Source of the DNA: Clostridiales bacterium
Lineage (GTDB): Bacteria; Bacillota; Clostridia; Tissierellales; Sedimentibacteraceae
DNA length: 5,842 nucleotides
Assembly: GCA_003497505.1 (NCBI GenBank)
Contig: DNNV01000403.1
Location: forward strand, 1-5,842
Direction: 5' to 3'
Below are positions 5,769-5,842 of this stretch, piece after piece (the first letter of the stretch is position 1; each line of letters opens with the position of its first letter). The translations under genes were made by a program, and so were the position numbers. The notes under the pieces are model-generated. The model did not search any database, was not told where the DNA came from, and saw nothing but the letters and a program-made list of their open reading frames with translations.

Positions 5769-5842
5769 TGGAGCGGGTGAAGGGAATCGGACCCTCGCGA
5801 CCAGCTTGGAAGGCTGGGGCTCTACCATTGAGCTACACCCGC
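5769..5842 (-). tRNA. tRNA-Gly (UCC) with C55 in the T-loop
   Basis: The 71-nucleotide cloverleaf plus encoded CCA has acceptor GCGGGTG/CACCCGC, discriminator T, anticodon stem CCAGC/GCTGG with loop CTTCCAA (anticodon TCC), and a four-base variable region. The first base coincides with the window edge, so the gene is complete but its promoter is not visible. The T-loop reads TCCGATT instead of the usual TTCGATT, putting C at position 55 (plus-strand 5790). Confidence 0.94.

Overview
This window looks like chromosomal DNA from a low-GC Gram-positive bacterium, most likely of the class Clostridia. The coding DNA is AT-rich, the reading frames carry good Shine-Dalgarno sites, comEC and holA lie side by side as they often do in Firmicutes, and there is a dense tRNA array in which only some genes encode the 3' CCA. 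I cannot name the genus with confidence.

Layout. Positions 1 to about 93 hold a GC-rich, highly self-complementary element unlike its AT-rich surroundings. On the minus strand, comEC (DNA-uptake channel, 3472 to 1127) overlaps holA (DNA polymerase III delta subunit, 1137 to 106) by 11 bases, so the two form a translationally linked operon. A 78-base gap separates comEC from a divergent plus-strand gene (3551-4516) for a DEDD-type, RNase H-fold exonuclease of the YprB-like group. That gene is followed by two stem-loops. The second is a strong bidirectional terminator shared with the tRNA operon that arrives from the other side.

The right 1.2 kb is a minus-strand tRNA operon. In transcription order it reads Gly(UCC), Arg(UCU), Gln(CUG), Gln(UUG), Lys(UUU), Ser(UGA), two tandem stem-loop elements, Ser(GCU), a degenerate tRNA 5' half, Trp(CCA), Pro(UGG), Ile(GAU), a CAU-anticodon tRNA (Met or Ile2), Phe(GAA), then the terminator. 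The Gly gene ends exactly at the window edge, so the promoter and possibly more tRNAs lie beyond position 5842.

The protein genes are ordinary housekeeping or competence functions and no classical mobile element or defence system is visible. The less explained items are non-protein: the two related stem-loops between the serine tRNAs, the broken Trp-like tRNA whose best-fitting anticodon is CUA, the Gly tRNA with C instead of U at position 55, and the GC-rich element at the left edge. ComEC also shows two substitutions in normally conserved nuclease-domain motifs and an extra C-terminal hydrophobic segment.
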